Positions 35,841 to 46,989 of a DNA stretch of 64,000 nt are shown here, piece after piece. The stretch covers positions 8,513,194 through 8,577,193 of the forward strand of contig JAQFVV010012420.1 of the NCBI GenBank assembly GCA_028023455.1, written 5' to 3'. Source of the DNA: Epiperipatus broadwayi (lineage: Eukaryota > Onychophora > Udeonychophora > Euonychophora > Peripatidae). Made by a program: the position numbers and the translations under genes. Within the stretch, counting starts at the first letter, position 1; each line of letters opens with the position of its first letter. Under the pieces are notes generated by a model that was not told where the DNA came from, ran no database searches, and saw nothing but the letters and a program-made list of their open reading frames with translations.

Positions 35841-37003
35841 ACCCAGAATGTACCTGATACTATATTAAACTTTAGACATTATAAGAATTTTGCTAAAACT
35901 GTCCAAAGCAGAAAATTATTTAACTTTTCTATGTAAACGTAAATCTTAAGGAAGTGTCCCTAAATATTTTCAACTAAAATCTCTAATTCATTTCCCAAGA
36001 GCTGAAAAAAATATCCATAGAGCAAGTGAAGCTTTGTTAAGAGAAAGAATAAATGCTCAAAGGTTTTTCAAATAGCAAACTTTGCATTTCAATAGTAATA
36101 TAAAATTATGCTAAAAATAAATATAAAACTAAAGACTTCACAAGAGTTTTTCAATCAGTAATAAAATCATATTCTAAATTATATAAAAAAATAAAAGAAT
36201 ATCAAAAAAAGAAATTTGCAAATCTACATGGTCATATAAAAAATATCATAGTTTAGTAAACAACCTAGCTAATAAATGCTGAAACTTTTGTTCTGGAAAA
36301 AGGTTTAAATATTGTCACCATAGTATTTGAAATCTCTTTAAATAGATATAATGGTAGCAATTGTTCAAAAATTGTTTCTGGAAAAAGCAGCAGAATTAGC
36401 TGGGAAATTGAAAAAAAAACATTTATGAAACATGACCAATACAAATCAAATATTATTTATGCTGGGAAGGAAGCTAGTAAATCAAATAAGACTAATCTAT
36501 AATCATTCTAAGACCATGCAACAGTTGTTATGGATACTAATGATTATGATAAAATAAAAGATGTCCTAATAACAGGTAAATACAAAAAGGTGACAGAAAA
36601 TTCTATTTTAGTTACAAACATAATTGAGAAAACATCAAAAGTATTTCACTGATTTGGAAAAGAAATAAAATAATATTATAGTTTAGTAAAATTCTGTATT
36701 TTTAAGGTCTATCTAAAATCTCCAAAAATTATGTTCCATTAAGTTCTATGGATAGCTTTAGAGCACTGTCCTTTGTCAGAGATTTTAAGCAATTTGTGGA
36801 ATTAGTCAAGAACATGAAAATTAATGAGTAAAGTTTCTTTACAAACGTATCATTGAAGCATTGCTGCTGTAAAAAAAATATAGCCTAAACATTTCCTATT
36901 GATATTATAATGACAATTTTAACATTCTACATAATAACATACTTTCAATACAACACAGAATTCTTTCAACAAATAAATGATGACCATTGTCAGCATTGAT
37001 CAT

Positions 37004-37077
<74 letters not shown>

Positions 37078-37904
37078 AAGAACTTAAAACTACAATCATT
37101 AATGCTACTCCATATCCACTAAAGTCTAGCTTCATTATGATGATACATTATTTGTATATCCATATGGTGAAGCACTACTACAAATGTTCTAACCACATAT
37201 TAATAACATATTCCCTTAAATTAAATTCACAATAGAATTGGAGCAAGAACACAAATTGCTATTCTTAAATGTTCCTTGACAAGACTGACTCATGGCAAAA
37301 TCAAATTTACAGAAAATCTCCACACAAAAAAAAATACTTAACATATACATTGAATCATAATGGAACCACATAAATTGGATTTATTTTATCACTTTGGAGC
37401 AAAACAAAAGAAATTTGTTCAAAAAATAATGACTTAAAAATGAAAAGTCTTTCAAAGAATAAACTCTCATAAAAATGTTTGTTATTCATGACATGGTTAT
37501 TCTTCTTCTATCACTTTAAAAAAAACTTAAATAGACAACAAAAAGAAGCAATAAAGAGCAAAACAATTTATAAGCATTATGGTATACATCCATATATACT
37601 ATGGCTGGCAGACAACTAAAAAAAAATCTGCAGTCAGTATAATATCAAAAGTTTCTCTTAAGCAATAAGTAAATCTAATTTCTATAAACCCTATTGTAAA
37701 TGCTAAAAAATAAAACCTGCCTATATGAAACACCATGTGAATATGCAAGGATATATATCAATAAAAATGATTTAAAGAGCATAATGTAAAATTTAAAGAA
37801 GAAAGAAGAAATGTTTCTAAAGTACCAGAATATGCATTTACTAATAAACATATGTTCAATTGGGGAAAAAATATATATATTGGACAGAGAAGAAAAATAT
37901 AAAA
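35841..37904 (+). pseudogene. Penelope-like RT and GIY-YIG endonuclease, decayed
   Basis: Blocks occur in PLE order on the + strand: an RERINAQRFF-type block near 36.05 kb, ATVVMDTNDYDKIKDVLI (36519-36570, the conserved start of the PLE finger domain), QFVELVKNMKINE (about 36790), a MEELKTTIINATPYP block just after the TA microsatellite, DKTDSWQNQI and HTLNHNGTT-like remnants of the thumb, and a C-terminal GIY-YIG region around 37720-37850 (YETPCEYARIYI). The RT catalytic YxDD was not found. The segment that should hold the AMGSP-type block is replaced by (TA)n at 37006-37075. Many stops; dead. Confidence 0.65.
37006..37075. repeat. (TA)n microsatellite
   Basis: About 35 uninterrupted TA units. 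It produces artefactual open frames of alternating I/Y on both strands and interrupts the Penelope-like RT between the FFQQIN and MEELKT blocks. Confidence 0.95.
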
Positions 37905-38345
37905 AAAAATGTATTGATGCTTTTTACATGATAATGGCAAATGACCCCATTAGTCTACTAATGTAATTCATAATGTTTAGAAAAACTTTGTTAAGAAAAA
38001 ATGAAGAAGTCACAAGTATCCTTAGAGATAAGTACATCAAATTTCTACTGACAGTTATCTTTGACAAAATATCCTAGTTAATTAATGTGTCATCTTAAAT
38101 TCACTATTCATAAATCTAAAAGTCTCATGTTCAATTCCTATGCTAATACTGTTGCTGAACAGGCTGGGAACACTTGAAGAAGAGAGAAAATATATCACTC
38201 AAAACATTGGGTTATATATTAATCTGTGTAGGATGACTAAAAATTGAATTTTTTGGAAAGTTTAAAATTTTCTAAGTATATTTAACAATTGATATTAGAT
38301 GATGAAAATAATGTAACATTAATTACAAGTAAAACACTATCATCA
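37905..38345 (+). repeat. Right direct repeat (pLTR-like) of Penelope-like element
   Basis: Partner of 35395-35840: CATGATAATGGCAAATGA, ATAAGTACATCAAATTTCTA, ATCCTAGTTAATTAATGTG (A-box region), ATGTTCAATTCCTATG (B-box region), CACTTGAAGAAGAGAG and GATGATGAAAATAATG. The start overlaps the coding end of the PLE. Confidence 0.55.
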
Positions 38346-39440
38346 TAAACTTTCAGATAATATATATAAGTGGTTTACTATTTTCAAATGTTATACTCTT
38401 CTTTGGTACTGTTTATTTATATATGTCTTTTATTATTTAATTTCTTGGGTTTAAAGTCATTTAACAAACTTTATCTGAATTATGACTGCCAAGGTAATAC
38501 ATTATTTGTATCATATTTACACACACCTACTGTAACAAATTAAGCCTTGAATCAAACATCATTTAAAATTTAGATGAAGTATCATTTTTCTTCACCATAG
38601 GCTATATATTTTAGCACAGCAGTTAATAGAAATATATCTGGGATTGCAAGCACTGATTCACTGACACACTATTAGAATTACTCTAGATGAAGCAGTATTT
38701 TTTTTAAAAAAAAAATAATAATAATACTCCTGATTTAAGTCTAAGACATATGGCTCTATTCATAATGCCAAACTACACTCATAGCTAATAATCATGTAAT
38801 CTATAATATAAAAAAAATTATAAACCTCTTAGGACTAATGAGTAATAACAGTATGACCACAAGAGTGTCATAAATACAATCAAAAAAAAAAGTTATTTAG
38901 AATAGCTTATCAAGAAGATATAAGAAATGCTCCCCAAAATTAGCTCTTACAAATTTCCATTGAATGAAATGTAATATTATCCTTAATTATTAATTCCAAA
39001 CATATTTTATCCTTAATAACTGGGATCAGATACACTTTATAGTACAAGGGTATCCAACAAAATTCCTTATGGGAAATATTTAATACTATCATAAGCAAAT
39101 AATTAGGCTACTTCTACTCAGGTAAAAGCAAGTAAAATTACATAAATGATGATGATCTTAAGCCTTACTCAGTTATCAGTTAATCTTTGATGCATTTAAT
39201 TAATGATAATATCACAGGTGACATATTATTTGGATTCAAATCAAATGTTTGCTTTATGAGCATTAAAAAAACGTTTTTTATAATATAAGAGAACAATAAA
39301 AACAGGAACAGATCTAATTTCCAACACAAATTATTTTAATTTACTAATAATTGCAATGTTTAAAGAAATAATAAATAATATACTAATGATAAAAATATTT
39401 CCATAATTGCAATTTTCAAAAATGGAGTTTACACAATATT
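38346..39440. other. AT-rich stretch without recognised feature
   Basis: Low-complexity, no open frame of note and no repeat family recognised. Confidence 0.45.
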
Positions 39441-39444
39441 ATTC

Positions 39445-40185
39445 TATTATATAAATAAAGCACATGCTATTTTTCTTTGTAAATCTTGTTTTATTAAATG
39501 AACTATTTAAATTAATACCCTGTACAGGCTTACACACACCTGCACATATATAATGTAATATATAAGGAATTCGAACTCAGACTTTCACATGACCCTCAGC
39601 TACTAATATGAGATGGCCTGGAGAGCTGAAGGTCGTAAGAAAGTCTGAGTTTGAATCCCTTATATATTACATTATAGATGTGCAGGTGTGTGTAAGCCTG
39701 TACAGTGTATTAATTTACATATTAAAACATGGTGCATTAAAGGTCTGCCCATCTTTCGCATATGTAGAAAGACTAAATGGTCAACATGGGTAGGATGACA
39801 ACCTTAGCACTAACGTGGGTTTTGAATGTTCCATCAACAGACTTTCAATGAAATGTTATGGCTGAAGAGTTGTAGATTGGAATAGTTTGAAGTCTGCCCA
39901 TTAAAGTATGAAGATTGGCTATCTTAATATAAAGCTGAGCATTGTTTGTATATATGTGTGGAGATAGTAATCTGAACCAACTAATGATTGCTGGTTTAGC
40001 ATGAAATATGTATACTGGTGATTATTTATTTGTTCAACATGTGTATCAGCAATATGAGATGGCATGGAGAGCTGAGGGTTGTATAAAAGTCTGAGTTCGA
40101 ATCCCTTATATATTAAATGAACTGTTACAAAATAAATAAATAATAAAACAAGATTTATAAAGAAGAAGCGCATGTGCTTTATTTA
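39445..40185. repeat. Nested inverted repeat containing R2 repeat
   Basis: Outer arms: TATAAATAAAGCACATGC / TGTAAATCTTGTTTTATT (39450-39495) is the inverse of 40130-40185. Nested inside is an 88-bp palindrome with arms 39511-39600 and 39625-39712, which ends in tRNA B-box-like GAATTCGAACTCAG and GAGTTTGAATCCC. The remainder (39730-40115) is an R2 repeat that ends in a third copy of that B-box-like module (GAGTTCGAATCCC near 40096). Confidence 0.65.
39968..40024 (+). ncRNA. Hammerhead ribozyme, R2 family, copy 1 (core mutated)
   Basis: TAATC (39968-39972), bulge TGA, ACCAA (39976-39980), core CTAATGA (39981-39987; the canonical third-position G is A), stem II TGCT/AGCA around loop GGTTT, GAAA (40003-40006), stem III ATA/TAT around loop TG, presumed cleavage after A40014, then CTGGT and GATTA closing stem I. 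The innermost stem I pair is A opposite C. The G-to-A core change should abolish cleavage. Confidence 0.6.
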
Positions 40186-40217
40186 TATATTGAGTTGATA
40201 TTTTAGGTCTAGTGTCC

Positions 40218-40286
40218 GAATATTCTAGCTCTTCACTGACGTGAGCCATAAGCTCGAAACCAGTTGGTCTGGAGATGAGAGTGTTC
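40218..40286 (+). ncRNA. Hammerhead ribozyme, R3 family (complete stems, one core change)
   Basis: All type I hammerhead parts are present. Outer stem I: GAATATT (40218-40224) with AGTGTTC (40280-40286). Internal loop: CTAGC opposite TGAG. Inner stem I: TCTTCA (40230-40235) with TGGAGA (40270-40275). Core: CTGACGT (40236-40242). Stem II: GAGC (40243-40246) with GCTC (40252-40255), loop CATAA. Core: GAA plus A (40256-40259). Stem III: ACC (40259-40261) with GGT (40266-40268), loop AGTT. Cleavage-site C is 40269. The only core departure is T at 40242, where A is required. Loop II and the internal loop are in the places where tertiary contacts form in natural type I ribozymes. Confidence 0.75.
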
Positions 40287-40334
40287 TGGGTAGAGATTTT
40301 AAATATTTTCTCATACCGCACTTATTAATTAAAA

Positions 40335-41550
40335 GCTTCTTTGAGCTATTGGTACGCTCTCTGTGTGCATTTTTGTAACTACAAGCTTATTAAAAGCAAC
40401 GTCGCGTTATATATGACTTACTTTTTTAATTATTAGAATTATTTTTAAAATAAAAGACTGTGTTTGTTGATGATTGATTTAATATTATTCTAATTTTAAA
40501 TAACCAAACTAGTGTGAATAATAACCATCATAATCTGAAAGAATTTATTTTATTTCTTCCTAGACATAAACAAAAATAAATAAATAAACTTATAGCTAGT
40601 GACCACATATAAATTTTTGTCTAAATTCCATCATTGATTCTTTTATTCAATTTTTCTTTTATAAAAAATAGAACTTAAAAAAATATCAATAATAATATTT
40701 TTTATTATCCATTGCTAGTTGTTATTATTTAATAATCCAAACATAAAAATATTTACAACTATATATTAAATTACAGAATTCTTTAACAAAATGATATACA
40801 AGAATATTACATTATTCTTTTTGTTGAAAGGTAATGTTACAGTTTTTGGTTTGGTTAATATTTTCTTTAAAATGTTCATTAAATGGAAAAATTTTAATAT
40901 AGATCAGTTCCCATGGAAATATTTATTCCAATAAAATTACTTTCATAACTTTATTTTGTGATTAATGCTGAAGTATTATTTAAATACTCCATTGGAAAGT
41001 ATCTTTATATTTTTTAATATTCTTTTAGTCCTAGTGTCTAAGCTTTCTTGGCTTATATCATTTTTACTTTGATGAAGATCAGTATACAGATAGCTTAAAC
41101 GTTTTATTTTGAGCATGAGTTAGAGAAATATTTTTTCTCTCCTCTTTTTAAAAAGATTATAATAAAGATTTTACATGCTGAATGTTTAGTTTTCCTTTTG
41201 GTGAATTTGCTTTTAAGATAGATATCTATTTCACAAGTGACAAATCTTTTTCAGGTATTACTTTTCTAGAACAAAAATCAATTAGCTTCTCTTTGCAAAA
41301 AAAGTAAAATTTCTTTCTGAGTTTTTTTCTCAATTAATTTCTACAGGCATTATTGAACTATAAGTTTACAAAACAGTACTTAACACCACATATATAGGAT
41401 AGAGTAACAAAAGACTAAGGTTTTAAATAAAAGATATATGGTTTACATTATATACTCTGCACTTTTATTCCATTCTAGAAATGAGAAAAATTACAAATTT
41501 ATGTGTAACAAAAAAAACATACAATCTTGAAAGTAGCTTAGCATTTTCTG
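40335..41550. other. AT-rich stretch without recognised feature
   Basis: No coding or repeat signal recognised beyond simple AT-rich sequence. Confidence 0.45.
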
Positions 41551-41720
41551 ACTTTAAGCCAATAAACATCACATGTTTACCACCTCTTATGCTTGTGTAT
41601 AACTGTTGTTAAAACAGGCAAAACTCACTATACGTATGTCACATACAGCAAACTAGAGTAATCAATGGATGCCAGAAGGCTTGTGCATAAAATCCCAATC
41701 TAGTGCCTACTTATCCAATA

Positions 41721-41762
41721 TCCCCAGACTAGTTTCTGGCTTGTGGCCTTCGTCAGTGAGAA
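41721..41762 (-). ncRNA. Hammerhead ribozyme, R1 family, intact catalytic core
   Basis: Minus strand, 5' to 3': TTCTCA (41762-41757), core CTGACGA (41756-41750), A, stem II GGC with GCC around loop CACAA, A, core GAAA (41736-41733), stem III of two pairs (A41733-T41728, C41732-G41729) with loop TA, cleavage-site C 41727, then TGGGGA (41726-41721). Stem I pairs TTCTCA with TGGGGA over six pairs including two G-U. All conserved core bases are present. The weak points are an A-A apposition at the base of stem II and a minimal stem III; natural ribozymes with very short stem III are known and are thought to act as dimers, which suits the tandem layout. Confidence 0.75.
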
Positions 41763-42160
41763 GCCTTGGATCTGAAAGCTCTTAGGATTTAATGCATCTC
41801 CCCAGCAGCCACCTTTTATCTTCACTTAACTATAAAACTATAAATCTTAAACTGAAAACACCTTAATGTTTTTAATCTAAGCCCATTAGCTTATATAGTC
41901 ATATGGGTCTGAACTCAGTTCAGTATCCATACATTTTGGTGTCTTTGGTTCTTTAATAACCATAGCCACCACTATCCTATTAGGCAGGATTGGTTTTAAG
42001 CCAATAAACATCACATGACTACCACCTCTTATGCTTGTGTATAACTGTTGTTAAAACAGGAAAAACTTACTATACATATGCTACATACAGCAAGATAGAG
42101 TAATCAATGGATTCCAGAAGGCTTGTGCATAAAATCCCCATCTAGTGCCTACTCATCCAA

Positions 42161-42180
42161 TATCACCAGACTAGTTTCTG
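42161..42180 (-). ncRNA. Partial hammerhead, second R1 unit
   Basis: The minus strand keeps CAGAAACTAGTC followed by TGGTGATA, i.e. the GAAA core, the 2-bp stem III and the 3' strand of stem I. The CTGANGA half is not present, because similarity to the R1 unit stops just beyond, near 42195. It shows a second ribozyme site at the unit boundary. Confidence 0.6.
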
Positions 42181-42539
42181 GATTGTGACTTCTATATAGG
42201 ACTTACATCTTTCTATGTAAATCATTACTTTAGTGTCTTTTTTGTTTTTATTATCTTGTTATCATTTTATAATAGTGAGTCATGTCATAAATTTGAGCAA
42301 AGTCACATTAGTAGCCATGTGTTTGAATAAATGTTAGTTGGTGAATTTTTTTCATTCCTTATGTGTATAATATCTATTTTGCTTCTAAATGTTTTAGAGT
42401 GTTCTCTTGTATTTAAGCCATACATAAATATACATCTGGTATACCATAATGAGAATAGTATAAATATGCTGACTCAAAAGCATGCATAAATACATTTTAA
42501 AAATATATTGAGAAGTGAATGTATGTTGTAATTTTTATT

Positions 42540-44340
42540 TTTAAATATTTTAGGGATATCCCACTGGATAGTATAAAACATAGGGCATGTAAACAGAAAA
42601 TGTGATTGTGGTTCTGATTCTCTCTGACATAGAATATTTCTTCAATGTTAGTGCTATACCTTTTATATTCATGGAAATAGTGCTTCCAGATTTAATTTTA
42701 GAAAAAAAGCATAGTATTTGGTTATAATGATCAGTATTTGAATTTTTTTTAGTCAACTACTTATTGGTTATGTTTAAAAGGGGTTTATTATTATCATTAG
42801 ATGGAGAAGCACAGATTGAATATATTTCCCAGTAATTAATTTTATTCTTGGGAAGGCAATATACTAAATTGGTAATGCATAATAAAAGAGAAATTAACTT
42901 ACTCCAGTAATTGCATATGGATGGTGGTCTATCTGTGCTTTAATTTTAAAAACTATTTCTAGATACAAAAATATCCTTGCACATGATATAAGATTAAGCA
43001 TTTTTTGAATTTGGAAATTTTTTTATAGAAAGTAAACCCAATCCATTTTGAAATAGAAGGTGCAGAATCTTACTTAAGGATATTGATGCCATTTTCCAAC
43101 CACAACAATTTCCTACACATTGAGCAAATTTTAAATGTAAAAGCACTTGTGTATATTATTATAAATGTATAGTATGTAACCCATATCATAATTAGGAGAT
43201 TGAAAATGGCCATTTTGACATAAAGTTAAAATATGACTTGGAAAGAGAATTAATTATATTCTCAACTTTAGTCATTAGTTTTCCCTATATCTGTGATTGC
43301 ATTTCAGAGTTACTCAAATGAAAAGGAAATCCTACAAATGAATGAGGCTTTTCTTTGAAGTATTGCTCATGTTGACATCCTGAATATATAGACCATGCTC
43401 TGCATTTTTCAAAATTGAATTCCATTTTTTATTTGTCTGAATAAATATTTAGAATTTTTATTAGTTTTGATATTTATTTTATAGTTTGCAGAAAGATTGT
43501 TATGTCATTCATGTATGCAATACATGAAACATTTGCCCTCATTCCACGTATAAATATTCTAGTTATTTCATTTTCAATTGCTTTAAGGAGAGGATTGATA
43601 TAAAATACGAATAAAACAGCACTTAATGGTGAACCTTGTGGACTGAAGTTAAATAAAATGAATGATGATGAATACTTTCCACTATGAATTATCTGAATTC
43701 TCAACTTAAAAGATTCATAATCAAGTAGTTTAATGCCTTGGGTATTGGTGTATCTGCTAATGTATTAAATAAAATATCAATTGGTATATCAAATGCTGAT
43801 TTAATGCCCAGCTGAATTACAACTGGTCCATATTTTTTGTTGTTTCCAATTGTATTGATTATTGTTTTATATAAAAATGCTGCCTTCCCAGTTGACGAGA
43901 CTTGTTGCAAACTGAGTTTTGACAACAATGGCAAAATATAAGGTTCAATTCTATCTTTAATCACTGATTCCAGAATCTTAATCTCAAGTGGACTCATTGG
44001 AGGTTTTTGAATGTGGTTATATTTTCCTTGTTCTTAAAAATGGAACCAGTGAGATGGGATAATGCTCATGAATGTGATAGATTCTCTTTGTTATAAAGTT
44101 AGCTAAATTTATTTTGCTGTGAATTGACTTAAATGTCTGTATACAAAACAAGGTATTCAATGTATCCCTGGATGACATGAGTTTGGCACTGAAACAAGTT
44201 TTTTCAACTCTCTTGGTACAAATTATATTGTCTTCTAGTAATCTTAGAAAGTTTTGTGAAATGTTAAATTTTTTCCCTTTTTGTAAATTATTTTTGTAAT
44301 ATGAATAAAGTGTTTCTAGCATGTTGTCACCTGCAATGAT
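42540..44340 (-). mobile_element. LINE reverse transcriptase fragment, L1/Tx1-like, minus strand
   Basis: Minus strand blocks in RT order: HIHEHYPISLVPFLR (44.05 kb), an IKILESVIKDRIEPYILPLL block (43.97 kb), IKSAFDIPIDILFNTL (43.80 kb; motif A aspartate), SPQGSPLSAVLFVFYINPLL (43.65-43.59 kb; motif B) and CIAYMNDITIF (43.53-43.49 kb; motif C with ND in place of DD). A cysteine/histidine tail follows (CQRESEPQSHFLFTCPMFY, about 42.63-42.57 kb). The QGSPLS form and the tail favour the L1/Tx1 branch, but this is a motif judgement. Stops and one motif C change make it inactive. Confidence 0.65.
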
Positions 44341-44420
44341 TTGCTCTTCTATTTTGATTGCTGTTGGAATGCAGTTTAGTGGAGCTTACCCCACTGCCCA
44401 ATAGAATGTATTATCTAGAC

Positions 44421-45470
44421 CAGCGGTTCCCAACCGCTAGTACGCGTACCAATACATGAATGCTAAGTTACCTGTATGCAACAAGTAAAATAATAACAAC
44501 ACAATATACTATGTATAACGTAATTATTTTTTAAAAAACATTTTTATTTTAAAAAAAAAATATCATAAAAGTATAATTGGTAGTAAAAAGTAAAACAAAG
44601 TAACAATCTAAAGAAAAATAGTAATATTTCATGTTTTTATTAGCCCACGCTTATTCCTATATAGTGGTACATACAATCATAAAATCAGTTTGTAACGGTT
44701 ATTTGTAGTTTTATATCCAGAGTGAATGTATTGAAAATAATTATAAAATGTTCTTTGTTTTGTGAATTATATAGTGACGTTTATTAATTCCATGAAGTGT
44801 AATAAATTTTAAAACATTATACATTTAACAATTGACGTAAGTAATTTTCAAAATCGCATTTATTTGTTTTTATTATTATATGTCATTTAAAATAGGACAA
44901 TGAACAGTCTTAATATGAAGAGCAGGCTGGATATAGTTATTTAAAATCAAAAGAAAATAAATCGCCAGATATGAACAGAGATGAACCATTGACATCAAAA
45001 TATAAAGATAGTTGGATTAGGCAGTATGATCCCAACTATATAAAGTATGGATTCTTCATGAAATCTGGCACAGAAACTGAACCTATTCCATACATCTTGA
45101 ATGTTTATCAAACAGTTGTTTGAAGCCTTCTCTTTTGAAAAGACATTTATTATCCCAACATCAAAATTTAAAAAATAAACCAATTTATTTATTTTTTAAA
45201 GAAAACTATGCTAATTTCACAACCAAAAAGCAGTTGTGACTTCTTTCATTCGTATTAACACCAATTGTGTATTGGCATCATAGTTAGCAATTTCGCACAT
45301 AGCCAGGTTCAGTAAAGCACATATAATTGGAGAAACTTTGTTGCTCCCAGTAACTAAAGATATTGTATTGTGAAATCTGTACTTGGAGATAAAGCAGCCA
45401 AAGAAATTGATAGGGTGTCATTATCAAACAACACCATAAAAATGTATATGCAATTGCCACATCTATGTAC
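44421..45470 (+). mobile_element. hAT transposon fragment with BED finger (ZBED5-like), truncated
   Basis: CAGCGGTTCCCAACCGCTAG at 44423 is a textbook hAT terminus (CAGNGGTTCNCAACC type). Downstream on the + strand, broken frames read SKYKDSWIRQYDPNYIKYGF (from about 44.99 kb), FKRHLLSQHQNLKNKP (BED histidine pair) and KAAKEIDRVSLSNNTIK (45.39-45.44 kb), as in ZBED5/FAM200-type hAT proteins. The cysteine pair of the finger and the catalytic part are lost, and no 3' terminus was found. Confidence 0.65.
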
Positions 45471-45474
45471 ATTT

Positions 45475-46985
45475 ATTTATATTTATGCATCTTTATTTCA
45501 TATTCAATCAATATACACCTTATGCATCTAAAATGTATATGTATAAATAAGTTGAATATATATAAAAATATGGAATACACATGTATGTCCATATGAAAGC
45601 ATGTGTCTAGACATATATGTCTACATGTAAATATGGATTATTATTTAATAGGCAAAAATAAAATAAATTTTATAACTTTATGTATACATATAATCTAATA
45701 TCTAAAAAAGACTGTAATGAATAATAATAAAAAGCATTATATTAAAAAAATAAATGCAAAAAATGAGTATATGATTTTACATATAAAAACAATGAAAAAA
45801 GTGAATTTTAATTGAACATTATAAAAAATGATTTAATAAAATAAACAGAAGAACATTTGTAGAATTTACTCTATGAAATTTAGAAGACAACATTAAATAT
45901 TTCACTGAAGACAAAAGGTATCTCCAATAGCCTTAATGATGAATACATTGCTTTCCAGAATTTTAACAATCTTCCATTTTAAGTTTACTTTGTATTTAAA
46001 AATATATAAACACTCAATTTAACAACTTATAAATGAATATCTAGCTATATTTTCTAAGAATTATTTTAAAAAAAAATCTTAAGCTTGTTTGAAACCTAAG
46101 AAAAAGTTTGTTTTATTTGGCTTAAATTCAAATCTAATATCATGGGCAGAGCTGGAGGATGCATTTACCACTACACCTTGAGATCTTTTTTATTATGTAA
46201 TCCAGCACAATTATTGTTACCTGTTCTATGTTTTATATATATTTTAAAAAATTTTTGCTAATAAATTAAGGGTTAAATCATGTAGAATCTCAAAGTTCTT
46301 TAGATAGTTGAGCATTTTCTAAGCATGTTTTGAATTTTTCCTAAGTCTTTTCAACAATTTTTTTTATAATCAACCCATTTAACCATTTACTTATAAATAC
46401 TACTTAGCTATCCTCATTTAGAAGATAAAGAGATCAAAGTAACTCAAGTAATTAGATAAATTCAATGTTATGACAGCAAGATGTAGTCTTCACTATTTCC
46501 AAAGAAAAATGGTATATATCTATAGGTGTCAAATATATAATTTTATTTTTTCCTGTGTAAAATTTTTTACTCAAAAGTAGTTTACCAAAAATTTTAAATG
46601 TCTATAGCTTAATAGTAACATTTGCTGCTATTTCTTTCAATAAAATAATTAATCTGTTAAAAATCCTGAAAGAAAGTCGATATTGAAAAATAAAGAAAGT
46701 GACAAAAAGTCTTGGAAAATAGTCTGGTTTGATGACTAGGACATGGTCATTGACAGGAAGTTAAAGAGGATTTATTAGAATTTGATTTAATGATTCATTT
46801 ATAAATGCAGTAGTGTAAATTGCATTATGCATTCTGACTAAAAACAACACTAATTACAAACTATAAAAATTATATAACTTTTAAAATTTCTCATAAATAT
46901 TCCTGAGACATAAATTAATTTTTAATTGCATATAATTTACTTTTTGAAATTATAAACAGAGATGACAATTCAATTTTTCCTTAAT
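45475..46985. other. AT-rich stretch without recognised feature
   Basis: AT-rich simple sequence, no open frame or repeat family recognised. Confidence 0.45.
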
Positions 46986-46989
46986 AAAT

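Larger units (their letters stand above)
41553..42195 (-). mobile_element. R1 retrozyme-like repeat, head-to-tail dimer (442-bp unit)
   Basis: The unit start TTTAAGCCAATAAACATCAC at 41553 recurs at 41995 (442 bp later). The two hammerhead cleavage positions, between 41726/41727 and 42168/42169, are also exactly 442 bp apart. The minus strand carries the ribozyme. Unit 1 is complete; unit 2 ends shortly past its partial hammerhead. Units differ by scattered substitutions only. No protein is encoded. A tandem, ribozyme-delimited, non-coding unit of this size is the genomic signature described for metazoan retrozymes and for some PLE terminal repeats. Confidence 0.75.

Noticed and set aside
36905-37235. 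Open frames with long Ile-Tyr runs on both strands
   Set aside because: Translation of the (TA)n microsatellite; no protein is implied.
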